DNA of 39,180 bases, from positions 1-39,180 of the forward strand of contig CANRBG010000013.1 in the NCBI GenBank assembly GCA_947628805.1, written 5' to 3'. Below, one piece after another: positions 24,392-31,676 of the stretch; positions within the stretch are counted from its first letter, which is position 1; each line of letters opens with the position of its first letter. A model generated the notes under the pieces. That model saw only the letters and a program-made list of their open reading frames with translations. It was not told the origin of the DNA and ran no database searches. A program made the position numbers and the translations under genes. Source of the stretch: an uncultured Oscillospiraceae bacterium (GTDB lineage Bacteria > Bacillota > Clostridia > Oscillospirales > Oscillospiraceae).

Positions 24392-26182
24392 ATGAAAAAA
24401 TTCAAGCTGCTGTCCCTTCTTCTGATCATATCGCTGTTTGCCGCCGTTTTGCCCGTTCCGGCCCTGGCGCTGGACACGCCGGAGCTGTGGGCCCAGTCGG
24501 CGGTGATCATGGACGCCGTCTCGGGAGAGGTGCTGTTCCAGATAAACGGGACCCGGTCCGTGGATGCCGGCAACCTGACAAGACTGATGACCGTGCTGCT
24601 GGTGAGCGACGCCATCCAGCGGCAGGACATCTCTTTGGACGACGCCGTCACCGCGTCGGATACGTTCGGATACAACTTTACGGCGGACAGCTTTTTTGCC
24701 AGTCCGGCCATCGTGCCCGGGGAGACGCTCACCGTGAAAGATCTGCTCTATCTGTCGTTGTTCCAGGTGGCGGAGGACGCCTCCAACATCCTGGCGGAGT
24801 ATGTGGGCGGCACCGTGGAGGCTTTCGTGGAGAGCATGAATACACGGGCGGCGGAGCTGGGCTGCGTCAATACCCACTTCTCCAACGCCAACGGCGTGCT
24901 GGCGGCGGACAACTACACCTCCGCCGGCGACGTGGCCCTCATGGCCCAGGCTGTCTTTGCGGACGAGACGCTGCGCGGCATTTTGTCGGACGCCTCCTAT
25001 ACCACGGATCCCACCGAATTCAACGAGCCCAGGACCGTTGCCAATATAAATGGCCAGCAGATCGACGGCAACAGCGCGAGATATGAATACGCAACGGTGG
25101 GCGTGCTGGGCAGCAGCGTGCAGGACGGCAATATACTGGGTCTTGATATCGCGGAGGAGGGTCTGTATAACGAGATGAGAGTCATCGTGGTGGCGCTGGA
25201 CTGCCCCGATGTTGACAGCCGGTATTCCGACGCCGTCACCATGTTCAAATGGATCTTTGACAATTTCAGCTACCGTGTGCTTCTCAGCTCCACCGATATC
25301 CTGACCACCATCCCCGTACAGATGGGCAATCCCGGGGAGGTGAGCGTCCGGGCGGAGACGCCGGTCCGCATCATCCGCCCCGCCGATCAGCAGATCGGCG
25401 AGATCACCTACGAGGTGAGCTACCAGCATGAGAAAGAGGGCAAGGCCCTGGTGGCCCCCATCGAGGTGGGGACGTACCTGGGCGAGGTGACGGTGTATAT
25501 GAACGGCGTCCCCTACGGTACCTCCCGTCTGGTGGCCGGCGCGGCGGTGGATATCTCCCGGATGGAGTACCTGCAGAGCCAGATGTCCGTACTGAGCCAG
25601 ACGGAGTCCGTCCGCCAGATCATAAAGGTCTTGATCATCGTCTTTTGCATATATCTGCTGCTGGTGTGCATCTACCTGTTCCAGCGGGTCCGGCATATGC
25701 ACAGCCTGCGCAAGGCCCGGCGGGAACGGTCCCGGACCCGGGCCCAGCAGGAGGTGGAGTGGCTGGATATCCCGGCGGAGGACGGCCAGGGACCCGCCGC
25801 GGGGTATATCCCCCAGCCGGCCATGGCCCCGGCGGAGGAGCCGCCCGCCGACGGCGGCCAGTACCCCGGGGAGAGCGAGCCCTCCGACGAAGGTCAGTAC
25901 GTCGATGAAAACCCGTATGTTGACCAGGGCCAGTACGCCGACCAAGGCCCGTATGCCGATCCGGAAGAGCGGGCGGCCGAAGGCCAGTACGCTGACGAGG
26001 GCCAGTACGCCGACGAGGGTCAGTACGCCGACGAAGGCCAGTACGCTGACGAGGGCCAGTACGCCGACGAAGGCCAGTACGCTGACGAGGGCCAGTACGC
26101 CGACGAGGGTCAGTACGCCGACGAGGACCAGTACCCTGACGGTCAGGATGGCTATTACGACGACGAGCCGCCCCGCCGCTGA
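24392..26182 (+). CDS. Catalytically degenerate S11 (DacA-type) membrane protein with hexapeptide repeat tail
   Basis: The product has 596 residues. Signal peptide (1-27, cut near ALA), then an S11 D-Ala-D-Ala carboxypeptidase-type domain recognisable by SAVIMDAVSGEVLF, LTVKDLL, AFVESMNTRAAELG and NTHFSNANGV. All three catalytic motifs are altered: SxxK is N61-L-T-R64, SxN is V126-A-E128, and the KTG region reads GVLGSS (about 237-242). A beta-rich region with VSYQHEKEGKALVAPI resembles the PBP5 C-terminal domain. One membrane segment (about 411-430) and a basic flank (RVRHMHSLRKARRERSR) place the C-terminus in the cytoplasm. That tail ends in EGQYAD repeats. ATG 24392 follows GGAG; an upstream ATG at 24356 would spoil the signal peptide. 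Probably binds rather than cuts peptidoglycan (inference). Confidence 0.88.
   Translation: MKKFKLLSLLLIISLFAAVLPVPALALDTPELWAQSAVIMDAVSGEVLFQINGTRSVDAGNLTRLMTVLLVSDAIQRQDISLDDAVTASDTFGYNFTADSFFASPAIVPGETLTVKDLLYLSLFQVAEDASNILAEYVGGTVEAFVESMNTRAAELGCVNTHFSNANGVLAADNYTSAGDVALMAQAVFADETLRGILSDASYTTDPTEFNEPRTVANINGQQIDGNSARYEYATVGVLGSSVQDGNILGLDIAEEGLYNEMRVIVVALDCPDVDSRYSDAVTMFKWIFDNFSYRVLLSSTDILTTIPVQMGNPGEVSVRAETPVRIIRPADQQIGEITYEVSYQHEKEGKALVAPIEVGTYLGEVTVYMNGVPYGTSRLVAGAAVDISRMEYLQSQMSVLSQTESVRQIIKVLIIVFCIYLLLVCIYLFQRVRHMHSLRKARRERSRTRAQQEVEWLDIPAEDGQGPAAGYIPQPAMAPAEEPPADGGQYPGESEPSDEGQYVDENPYVDQGQYADQGPYADPEERAAEGQYADEGQYADEGQYADEGQYADEGQYADEGQYADEGQYADEGQYADEDQYPDGQDGYYDDEPPRR
25889..26140 (+). 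repeat. 18-bp coding tandem repeat (14 units)
   Basis: Fourteen in-phase 18-bp units encode six-residue steps. The first five are degenerate (EGQYVD, ENPYVD, QGQYAD, QGPYAD, PEERAA), the next eight (25979-26122) are all EGQYAD and the last is EDQYPD. The eight perfect protein units differ only at synonymous third positions (GAA/GAG, GGC/GGT, GCC/GCT), so the peptide is conserved more strictly than the DNA. Confidence 0.95.
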
Positions 26183-26197
26183 TCAAATAGAATAGGT

Positions 26198-26234
26198 AAA
26201 GACCGAAGAGCGCCGCGCTCTTCGGTCTTTTTTA
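26198..26234. terminator. Strong bidirectional terminator
   Basis: A perfect 15-bp stem AAAGACCGAAGAGCG/CGCTCTTCGGTCTTT with a 3-base loop, flanked by A's and T's on both sides, between the S11-like gene and the convergent AraC-family gene. Confidence 0.92.
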
Positions 26235-27440
26235 TCGGTTTGCGGCCCGGTATGCGGTAGGAGAGCAGCCGATGTGCTTTTTAAACAGCGCGCTGAAATA
26301 GTGGGCGTCCCGAAAGCCGGCGGCTCGGGCTGTCTGCCCGATGGGCAGGTCCGTTTCGCGCAGCAGCCGCTTGGCCAGATCCAGGCGTCTTTCCGTCAGA
26401 AGATCGGTGAAAGTGCGGCCCAGTTCCCGGCGGAACAGGGCGGACAGATAGCTGGGCGTGAGGCCGGCGCAGCCGGCGGCGTCCGCCAGCGTGAGTCCCG
26501 GGTCCGCCTCGCGGCGGCGGATATAGTCCAGCGCCCGGCCCAACGGTCCGGTCCGGTCCGGTCCGATCTCCGCATCCCGCAGGGCCATGGCCCCGGTCAG
26601 GATCGCCTCCGCACTCCGGAGCACGTCCGCTCCGTCTTCCGGCTCCGCCCAGGGGGGCAGATTCTCGTCGATTCGCTCCGGGGACACCCCCAGAGCGGCC
26701 AGGGCCCTGACGGCGGCGAAGCGGACGCTGAGGACCGCGTAATGCCGGAAAGGCCGGAAATCCATGCCCCCTGCCAGGCCCGCAAGCCACCGCTCCGTGA
26801 AAGCGGGGACATCCTCCGGCGCACCCGACTCCAGGAGCTCCCGCAGGGGGGCCGGATCGGTCCCGGCAGGGTCTGCGGCCAGCAGGGCGTTCTCGTCGCC
26901 GGGTCCGGCGGGCATGTCTGCCATGCCCGGGCCCAGCACATGCAGGTCCGGCCGCATGAATCGCCAGGCCCACAGCCGGGACAGCTCCCGCCAGCGGTCC
27001 GGCAGATCCTCCAGCCGGGAGACGGGGCGGCCCACGGCGATGTGCCAGCTCCGGATACCGCCGCGCCCGAACCGGTCCCGCACCGTCTCCACACATCGGC
27101 CGATCAGCTCCGGCAGAGACGGGCCGCCCTGGATCAGCACCGCGAACAGCGTGGCGCTGCAGGGGAACAGCTCGTACTCGGAATATTTCATGAAGTATGC
27201 CAGCAGCTGGCTGCGGACCTGACTGGCCGGGTCGGAGAAGAAGTCCGCCGGGCTGCCGGGGGACAGGGGCAGTTCCAGCAGCGCCAGGGCGTAATCGGGC
27301 CCGTCCAGCTCTATATCCAGCCGCCGGGCGGTCTGGCGGGCCTGTGAGGGTGTGAGAAGCCCCGCCGTCAGCCGGTCGAAGAACCACCGGCGCACATAAG
27401 GGGCCAGCTCCGGGTCCTGCAGGATGTCTTCCAGGGGCAT
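26232..27440 (-). CDS. AraC-family transcriptional regulator
   Basis: The product has 402 residues. The C-terminal 100 residues are a double helix-turn-helix AraC domain (ALDYIRRREADPGLTLADAA, TPSYLSALFRRELGRTFTDL, then IGQTARAAGFRDAHYFSALF and KKHIGCSPTAYR). The first 300 residues show no receiver or cupin that I recognise; their start (PYVRRWFFDRLTAGLLT, YALALLELPL) resembles the middle region of YesN-type regulators. AAAGGAGG precedes ATG 27440. It lies 21 bases downstream of araR on the same transcript and opposite the arabinose operon, so a role in pentose or arabinan response is likely but unproven. Confidence 0.85.
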   Translation of the reverse strand: MPLEDILQDPELAPYVRRWFFDRLTAGLLTPSQARQTARRLDIELDGPDYALALLELPLSPGSPADFFSDPASQVRSQLLAYFMKYSEYELFPCSATLFAVLIQGGPSLPELIGRCVETVRDRFGRGGIRSWHIAVGRPVSRLEDLPDRWRELSRLWAWRFMRPDLHVLGPGMADMPAGPGDENALLAADPAGTDPAPLRELLESGAPEDVPAFTERWLAGLAGGMDFRPFRHYAVLSVRFAAVRALAALGVSPERIDENLPPWAEPEDGADVLRSAEAILTGAMALRDAEIGPDRTGPLGRALDYIRRREADPGLTLADAAGCAGLTPSYLSALFRRELGRTFTDLLTERRLDLAKRLLRETDLPIGQTARAAGFRDAHYFSALFKKHIGCSPTAYRAANR

Positions 27441-27461
27441 GGAAATGACAGCCTCCTTTCC

Positions 27462-28538
27462 TTATGAGCGGCTGCTGCCCCGCTCCATCAGCTCCCAGTC
27501 CAGGGAGCGGGACACGCCGGGATGGCCCTGGAGGATGCGGATCAGCTCCTCCGCCGCCACCCGGCCCATCCGGTCGTGGCGGTGCCAGAGAGAGGTGATG
27601 TGCACGGGGCCGATCTGGCTGTAGTAGCTGTTGTCGAAGCTGACCACCGCCACGTCCTCCGGCACCCGCCGGCCCATGGCCAGCAGGGCCCGAATCAGGT
27701 GGAACGCCACCTCGTCGTTATAGCAGATCACCGCCGTCACGTCGTCGAGCCGCTCGGTCAGAAACCGGCGCAGCATCTTGCTGTCCTGCTGGGCCAGCAT
27801 GTCCAGCCGGTCCTGGGTGTCATACCAGCAGAACCGCCGGTCGGAGATGGGCAGATCCCGGTCCCGGATGGCGGAGAGGGCCCCATAGTACCGCTGGGGG
27901 CCCTGGACGTCGTCGGACTTGAAGATGCCGCCGATGCTCCGGTGGCCCCGATCGATAAGGTACCGGGCCAGCTTGTAGCCGCCGCCGTAGTTGTCGTCGG
28001 CGATGCAGGGCACCCCCGCCAGCTCCCCATAGGCCCCGTGGAGAAACAGCATGGGGGTCCCGGACCGGCGCAGCCGCTGGTACAGGTCCCCGTTGGGGCT
28101 GGGCAGAGCGGTCTTGGAGCCCTCCACCAAAATGGCGGCAACCGGCCGTTCCAGCAGCTTCAGCAAGATCTCCCGCTCCCGGCTGACCTGGTTTTCCGTG
28201 GCGAAGACCACGGTGGAGTAGCCCCGTCCGGCAAAGACGTTCTGGGCGTCGTGCAGGATGGTGGGGAAGATGTAATCGTCCAGAAATGAGGATATCACCG
28301 CCACCTGCCGGCCGTCGGGGCCGCCAGTCCTGCCGGTGGCGTAGGTGCCGCTGCCCTGCCGGGACTGGACCGCGCCCTCCTGCGCCAGCTGCTGCAACGC
28401 CCGGCGGACGGTCTGGCGGCTGACATGGAACCGGCGGCAAAGCTCCGCCTCCGTGGGCAGGCGGCGGCCCGCTTTCCAGTCGTGCAGACGCATCTCCTCC
28501 CGCAGCTGGTCGGCCAAAAGCTGGTATTTCAGCGGCAT
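27462..28538 (-). CDS. araR: AraR-type arabinose repressor (GntR HTH plus LacI sugar domain)
   Basis: The product has 358 residues. N-terminal GntR winged helix (YQLLADQLREEM, RRLPTEAELCRRFHVSRQTV, RRALQQLAQEGAVQSRQGSG) joined to a LacI/PBP1-type effector domain (VAVISSFLDDYIFPTIL, GGGYKLARYLIDRGHRSIGG, AVICYNDEVAFHLIRALLAM, VAVVSFDNSYYSQIGPVHIT). This fusion is characteristic of AraR, which leaves its operators when L-arabinose binds. ATG 28538 follows GGAGG by 9 bases; upstream in-frame codons lack a ribosome site. It is divergent from the arabinose operon, the expected target. Confidence 0.93.
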   Translation of the reverse strand: MPLKYQLLADQLREEMRLHDWKAGRRLPTEAELCRRFHVSRQTVRRALQQLAQEGAVQSRQGSGTYATGRTGGPDGRQVAVISSFLDDYIFPTILHDAQNVFAGRGYSTVVFATENQVSREREILLKLLERPVAAILVEGSKTALPSPNGDLYQRLRRSGTPMLFLHGAYGELAGVPCIADDNYGGGYKLARYLIDRGHRSIGGIFKSDDVQGPQRYYGALSAIRDRDLPISDRRFCWYDTQDRLDMLAQQDSKMLRRFLTERLDDVTAVICYNDEVAFHLIRALLAMGRRVPEDVAVVSFDNSYYSQIGPVHITSLWHRHDRMGRVAAEELIRILQGHPGVSRSLDWELMERGSSRS

Positions 28539-28936
28539 GATCCCCGTCCTCCCGTTTATACTTAAACTCTGCAATTTACACCGTCCGCCGCTCCGTCCGG
28601 CCGAAAAAAAGAAAATACCGGCGAAAAAGCGGACGAATCACGTAAATTTGTTCGTTTTTTCTGAGTGGGACAATACAAATATTGATATTTTACGCACGGA
28701 TCTTGGCCGTCCGGCCGCCGTTTTGGGCGGTATGAGCAATTTGCCGAAAGGTTTTTTTAGAAAATGTCCGAACGGGATCATAAAATATCAAACTGATTAT
28801 CCCATAAAATCAAAAATAATTCAACTAAAAAGAAAAAATCGCCCGCTGTCCGAGAAAAATTGTCCTGAAATGAAAGTGCTTTGCAATAACTTGTATTATC
28901 GAATGACACGAATTTGGCGAATCACACAAATCCGGA

Positions 28937-28965
28937 TTGACTTTTCAACGATTTTTTGATTTAAT
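28937..28965 (+). promoter_or_regulatory. Promoter for the arabinose transport and catabolism operon
   Basis: TTGACT (28937-28942), a 17-base spacer and TTTAAT (28960-28965), about 50 bases before the binding-protein start codon. Confidence 0.78.
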
Positions 28966-28978
28966 ACGTATATCAATC
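28958..28978. promoter_or_regulatory. Candidate AraR operator over the -10
   Basis: GATTTAATACGTATATCAATC centres on ATACGTAT. The two half-sites read GATT-TAATACG and, on the other strand, GATTGATATACG, so symmetry is imperfect by one base. B. subtilis AraR boxes also centre on an ACGT core with A+T-rich flanks. The position over the -10 suits repression. No second clear copy found. Confidence 0.4.
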
Positions 28979-29018
28979 ACCCGGGCCTGACCCGGGAAAA
29001 ATGGAAGGAGCATTTACT

Positions 29019-30068
29019 ATGAAGAAGATCCTTGCGATCGCCCTGGCGCTGGTCATGGTGCTGAGCCTTGGCGCCATTGCCTTTGCCGACGATGAGCCCA
29101 TTAAGGTCGGCATCATCAACAACGACCCCAACGAGTCCGGCTACCGCACCGCCAACGTGGCTGACTTCGAGCGCGTGTTCTCCGAGGAGAACGGCTACGA
29201 GGCCCAGACCTTCTACAGCCTGAAGAACGACGAGCAGATCGCCGCCGCTCAGCAGATGATCCAGGGCGACATCGACTTCCTGCTGCTGTCCGCCGCCGCT
29301 ACCACCGGCTGGGACTCCGTGTTGCAGGACGCCCAGACCAACGGCATCCCCGTGATCCTGTTCGACCGTACCATCGACGCTGACGAGAGCCTGTACGTGG
29401 CCTCCGTCGTGTCCGACATGGCCAAGGAAGGCGAGACCGCTGTCAACTGGCTGGCTGAGCAGGGCCTGGATGAGTACAACATCATCCACATCCAGGGCAC
29501 CATGGGCTCCGCCGCTCAGGTGGGCCGTACCGGCGCGCTGGACGAGAAGGTCGCCGCTGAGGACAGCTGGAACATCGTGACCCAGCAGACCGCCGACTGG
29601 AACGCCGAGACCGCGCAGCAGATCGTGCAGTCCGTTATCGACTCCGGCGAGGACTTCAACGTCATCTACGCTGAGAACGACGATATGGCCCGCGGCGCTG
29701 TGGCCGCTCTGGACAAGGCCAACATCTCCCACGGCGTTGACGGCGACGTGATCGTGATGGGCTTTGACTGCAACAAGTGGGCTCTGGAGGAAGTGCTCGC
29801 CGGCCGCTGGAACTACGACGGCCAGTGCAACCCCTTCCAGGCTGACACCATCGACGGCATCATCAAGGACCTGATGGCCGGCAATGAGCCCGCTGAAAAG
29901 ACCATCATCATGGAAGAGGTCGGCTTTGACGCCGCCACCATCACCCAGGAGGACATCGATGCTTCCGGCATCGGCGTTGGCTCTGAGGAGATGGCCGAAG
30001 AGGCTGAGGCCGAGGAGCCCGCTGAGGACGCCGAGGAAGAGCCTGCCGAAGAGGAAGCCGCGGAATAA
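29019..30068 (+). CDS. Sugar ABC transporter binding protein (type 1, RbsB/YtfQ-like)
   Basis: The product has 349 residues. It captures sugar outside the cell for the ATPase and permeases encoded next. Signal peptide MKKILAIALALVMVLSLGAI with a probable cut after AFA (residue 23); there is no lipobox cysteine. The mature part has the PBP1 fold: IKVGIINNDPNESGYR, AAAQQMIQGDIDFLLLSAAA, GIPVILFDRTID, then VIYAENDDMARGAVAALDKA and VIVMGFDCNKWALEEV. The last 26 residues are almost only Glu, Ala, Asp and Pro. AAGGAG lies 8 bases before ATG 29019. Operon context points to L-arabinose, or arabinose-containing sugars. Confidence 0.93.
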   Translation: MKKILAIALALVMVLSLGAIAFADDEPIKVGIINNDPNESGYRTANVADFERVFSEENGYEAQTFYSLKNDEQIAAAQQMIQGDIDFLLLSAAATTGWDSVLQDAQTNGIPVILFDRTIDADESLYVASVVSDMAKEGETAVNWLAEQGLDEYNIIHIQGTMGSAAQVGRTGALDEKVAAEDSWNIVTQQTADWNAETAQQIVQSVIDSGEDFNVIYAENDDMARGAVAALDKANISHGVDGDVIVMGFDCNKWALEEVLAGRWNYDGQCNPFQADTIDGIIKDLMAGNEPAEKTIIMEEVGFDAATITQEDIDASGIGVGSEEMAEEAEAEEPAEDAEEEPAEEEAAE

Positions 30069-30100
30069 CTTTCCCGGTATTTCCCCGGAACAGATCATAA

Positions 30101-30136
30101 ACACGCGGTACGGTATTTTCATACCGCACCGCGTGT
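30101..30136 (+). other. Intercistronic stem-loop after the binding-protein gene
   Basis: ACACGCGGT/ACCGCGTGT (9 bp) and CGGTAT/ATACCG (6 bp), separated by one A-C mismatch, close a TTTC loop. No T-run follows, so it is more likely an mRNA stability element that keeps binding-protein transcript above that of the transporter core than a full terminator. Confidence 0.65.
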
Positions 30137-30161
30137 ATTTCATTGATAGGAGGCGAATGCA

Positions 30162-31676
30162 ATGCAGGAAGGCGCAGTGCTGGAATTGCGCGGGATCAGT
30201 AAATTCTTCCCCGGCGTCAAAGCCCTGCAAAATGTGGACTTCACCCTGCGCGCCGGAGAGGTCCACGCGCTGATGGGTGAGAACGGCGCGGGCAAATCCA
30301 CCCTGATCAAATGCCTGACCGGCGTCTATCCCAAGGACGAGGGCGAGATCTATATGGCCGGCCACGACAAGGCCGTGACCATCCGCTCCCCCCAGGACGC
30401 CCAGAATATCGGCATCAGCACGGTGTATCAGGAGATCACCCTCTGCCCCAACCTGACGGTGGCGGAGAATATGTACATAGGCCGCACCAAGGGCAATATC
30501 ACCCACTGGAAACAGATGAACGAGGGCGCCGGCAAGATCCTGGCGGAGCTGGGCATCCCGGCGGCCCCCGGTCAGCAGCTTTCCAGCTGCTCCATCGCGG
30601 TGCAGCAGATGGTGGCCATCGCCCGGGCGGTGGATATGGACTGCAAGGTGCTGATCCTTGACGAGCCCACCTCTTCCTTGGACGAGTCGGAGGTGGCGAA
30701 GCTGTTCAAGCTCATGCGGGACCTGAAAGCCCGGGGCGTGGGCATCATCTTTGTGACCCACTTCCTGGATCAGGTCTATGAGATCAGCGACCGGATCACG
30801 GTGCTGCGGGACGGCCAGCTGGTGGGCGAGTATGTGATCGAGGATATGCCCCGTGTGGAGCTGGTCAGCAAGATGCTGGGCAAGGAGCTGGGCGATATCT
30901 CCTCCATCAAGGAGCACAGCGACGCGTCGGTGGACATGGACGCCGTGCCGGTGCTGGAGGCGGAGCAGCTTGCCAGCACGGCGGGCATCAAGCCCTTCGA
31001 CTTCGTCATTCACAAGGGCGAGGTCAACGGCTTCACCGGCCTGCTGGGCTCCGGCCGCAGCGAGTGCGTCCGGGCCATCTTCGGCGCGGACCGGACCAGC
31101 GGCGGCACCATCAAGATGAACGGCAAGCCTGTGAAGATCAAAAAGCCCCTGGACGCCATGAAAAACGGTATCGGCTATCTGCCCGAGGACCGGAAGCTGG
31201 ACGGCATCATCGGCGACCTGTCGGTCCGGGACAACATCATCCTGGCCTTGCAGGTGATGAAGGGCTTTTTCAAACCCTTCTCCCGGGCCCAGGCGGAGGC
31301 CTTCGCGGACGAATACATCAAGAAGCTGGAGATCAAGACCGCCTCGTCCGATACCCCCATCAACTCTCTCTCCGGCGGCAACCAGCAAAAGTGCATCGTG
31401 GCCCGGTGGCTGCTCACCGATCCGGTGTACCTGATCCTGGACGAACCCACCCGGGGCATCGACGTGGGCACCAAGACCGAGATCCAGAAGCTGGTCCTGG
31501 AGCTGGCCGGCGAGGGCAAGAGCGTCACGTTCATCTCCTCCGAGACCGACGAGATGCTCAACACCTGCTCCCGGCTGATCGTCATGCGGGACCGGAAGGT
31601 CGTGGGCGAGCTGAAGGGCGCGGATCTGAACCAGGATATGATCATGGCCACCATCGCAGGAGGTGAAGCGCAATGA
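30162..31676 (+). CDS. Sugar ABC transporter ATPase (two NBDs, MglA/RbsA/YtfR-like)
   Basis: The product has 504 residues. It drives monosaccharide import with two fused nucleotide-binding domains. NBD1: Walker A GENGAGKST (about residues 39-47), Walker B VLILDEPTSSLD, H-loop FVTHFLDQ; its signature is degenerate (LSSCSIAVQQM), as is usual in this family. NBD2: a non-canonical P-loop GLLGSGRSE (normal for these proteins), signature LSGGNQQK, Walker B LILDEPTRGID and FISSETDE in place of an H-loop histidine. GATAGGAGG precedes ATG 30162. The stop overlaps the next start as ATGA. Confidence 0.95.
   Translation: MQEGAVLELRGISKFFPGVKALQNVDFTLRAGEVHALMGENGAGKSTLIKCLTGVYPKDEGEIYMAGHDKAVTIRSPQDAQNIGISTVYQEITLCPNLTVAENMYIGRTKGNITHWKQMNEGAGKILAELGIPAAPGQQLSSCSIAVQQMVAIARAVDMDCKVLILDEPTSSLDESEVAKLFKLMRDLKARGVGIIFVTHFLDQVYEISDRITVLRDGQLVGEYVIEDMPRVELVSKMLGKELGDISSIKEHSDASVDMDAVPVLEAEQLASTAGIKPFDFVIHKGEVNGFTGLLGSGRSECVRAIFGADRTSGGTIKMNGKPVKIKKPLDAMKNGIGYLPEDRKLDGIIGDLSVRDNIILALQVMKGFFKPFSRAQAEAFADEYIKKLEIKTASSDTPINSLSGGNQQKCIVARWLLTDPVYLILDEPTRGIDVGTKTEIQKLVLELAGEGKSVTFISSETDEMLNTCSRLIVMRDRKVVGELKGADLNQDMIMATIAGGEAQ

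Larger units (their letters stand above)
28539..29018. promoter_or_regulatory. 480-bp A+T-rich divergent control region (araR / arabinose operon)
   Basis: No gene is seen in this stretch. Its middle (about 28600-28980) is clearly A+T-rich against the G+C-rich coding DNA around it. It holds the operon promoter (28937-28965) and an imperfect palindrome at its -10. A TGAAAGTGCTTTGCA segment (28871-28885) loosely resembles a catabolite-response element, and GTTTATACTTAAAC (28554-28567), an inverted repeat, sits next to the araR ribosome site. The length leaves room for several operators and DNA looping. Confidence 0.6.

Noticed and set aside
25889-26140. CRISPR-like array suggested by 18-bp periodicity
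   Set aside because: Units are contiguous without spacers and lie in frame inside a coding sequence.
28871-28885. Catabolite-response element (TGAAAGTGCTTTGCA)
   Set aside because: It differs from consensus at the central CG and is one base too long; it also lies about 50 bp upstream of the -35, so it is kept only as a remark.
28977-31673. 898-codon open frame on the minus strand across the binding-protein and ATPase genes
   Set aside because: It is an antisense shadow produced by high G+C; its residue pattern is His/Asp/Val/Gly-rich low-quality sequence and the plus-strand genes are certain.
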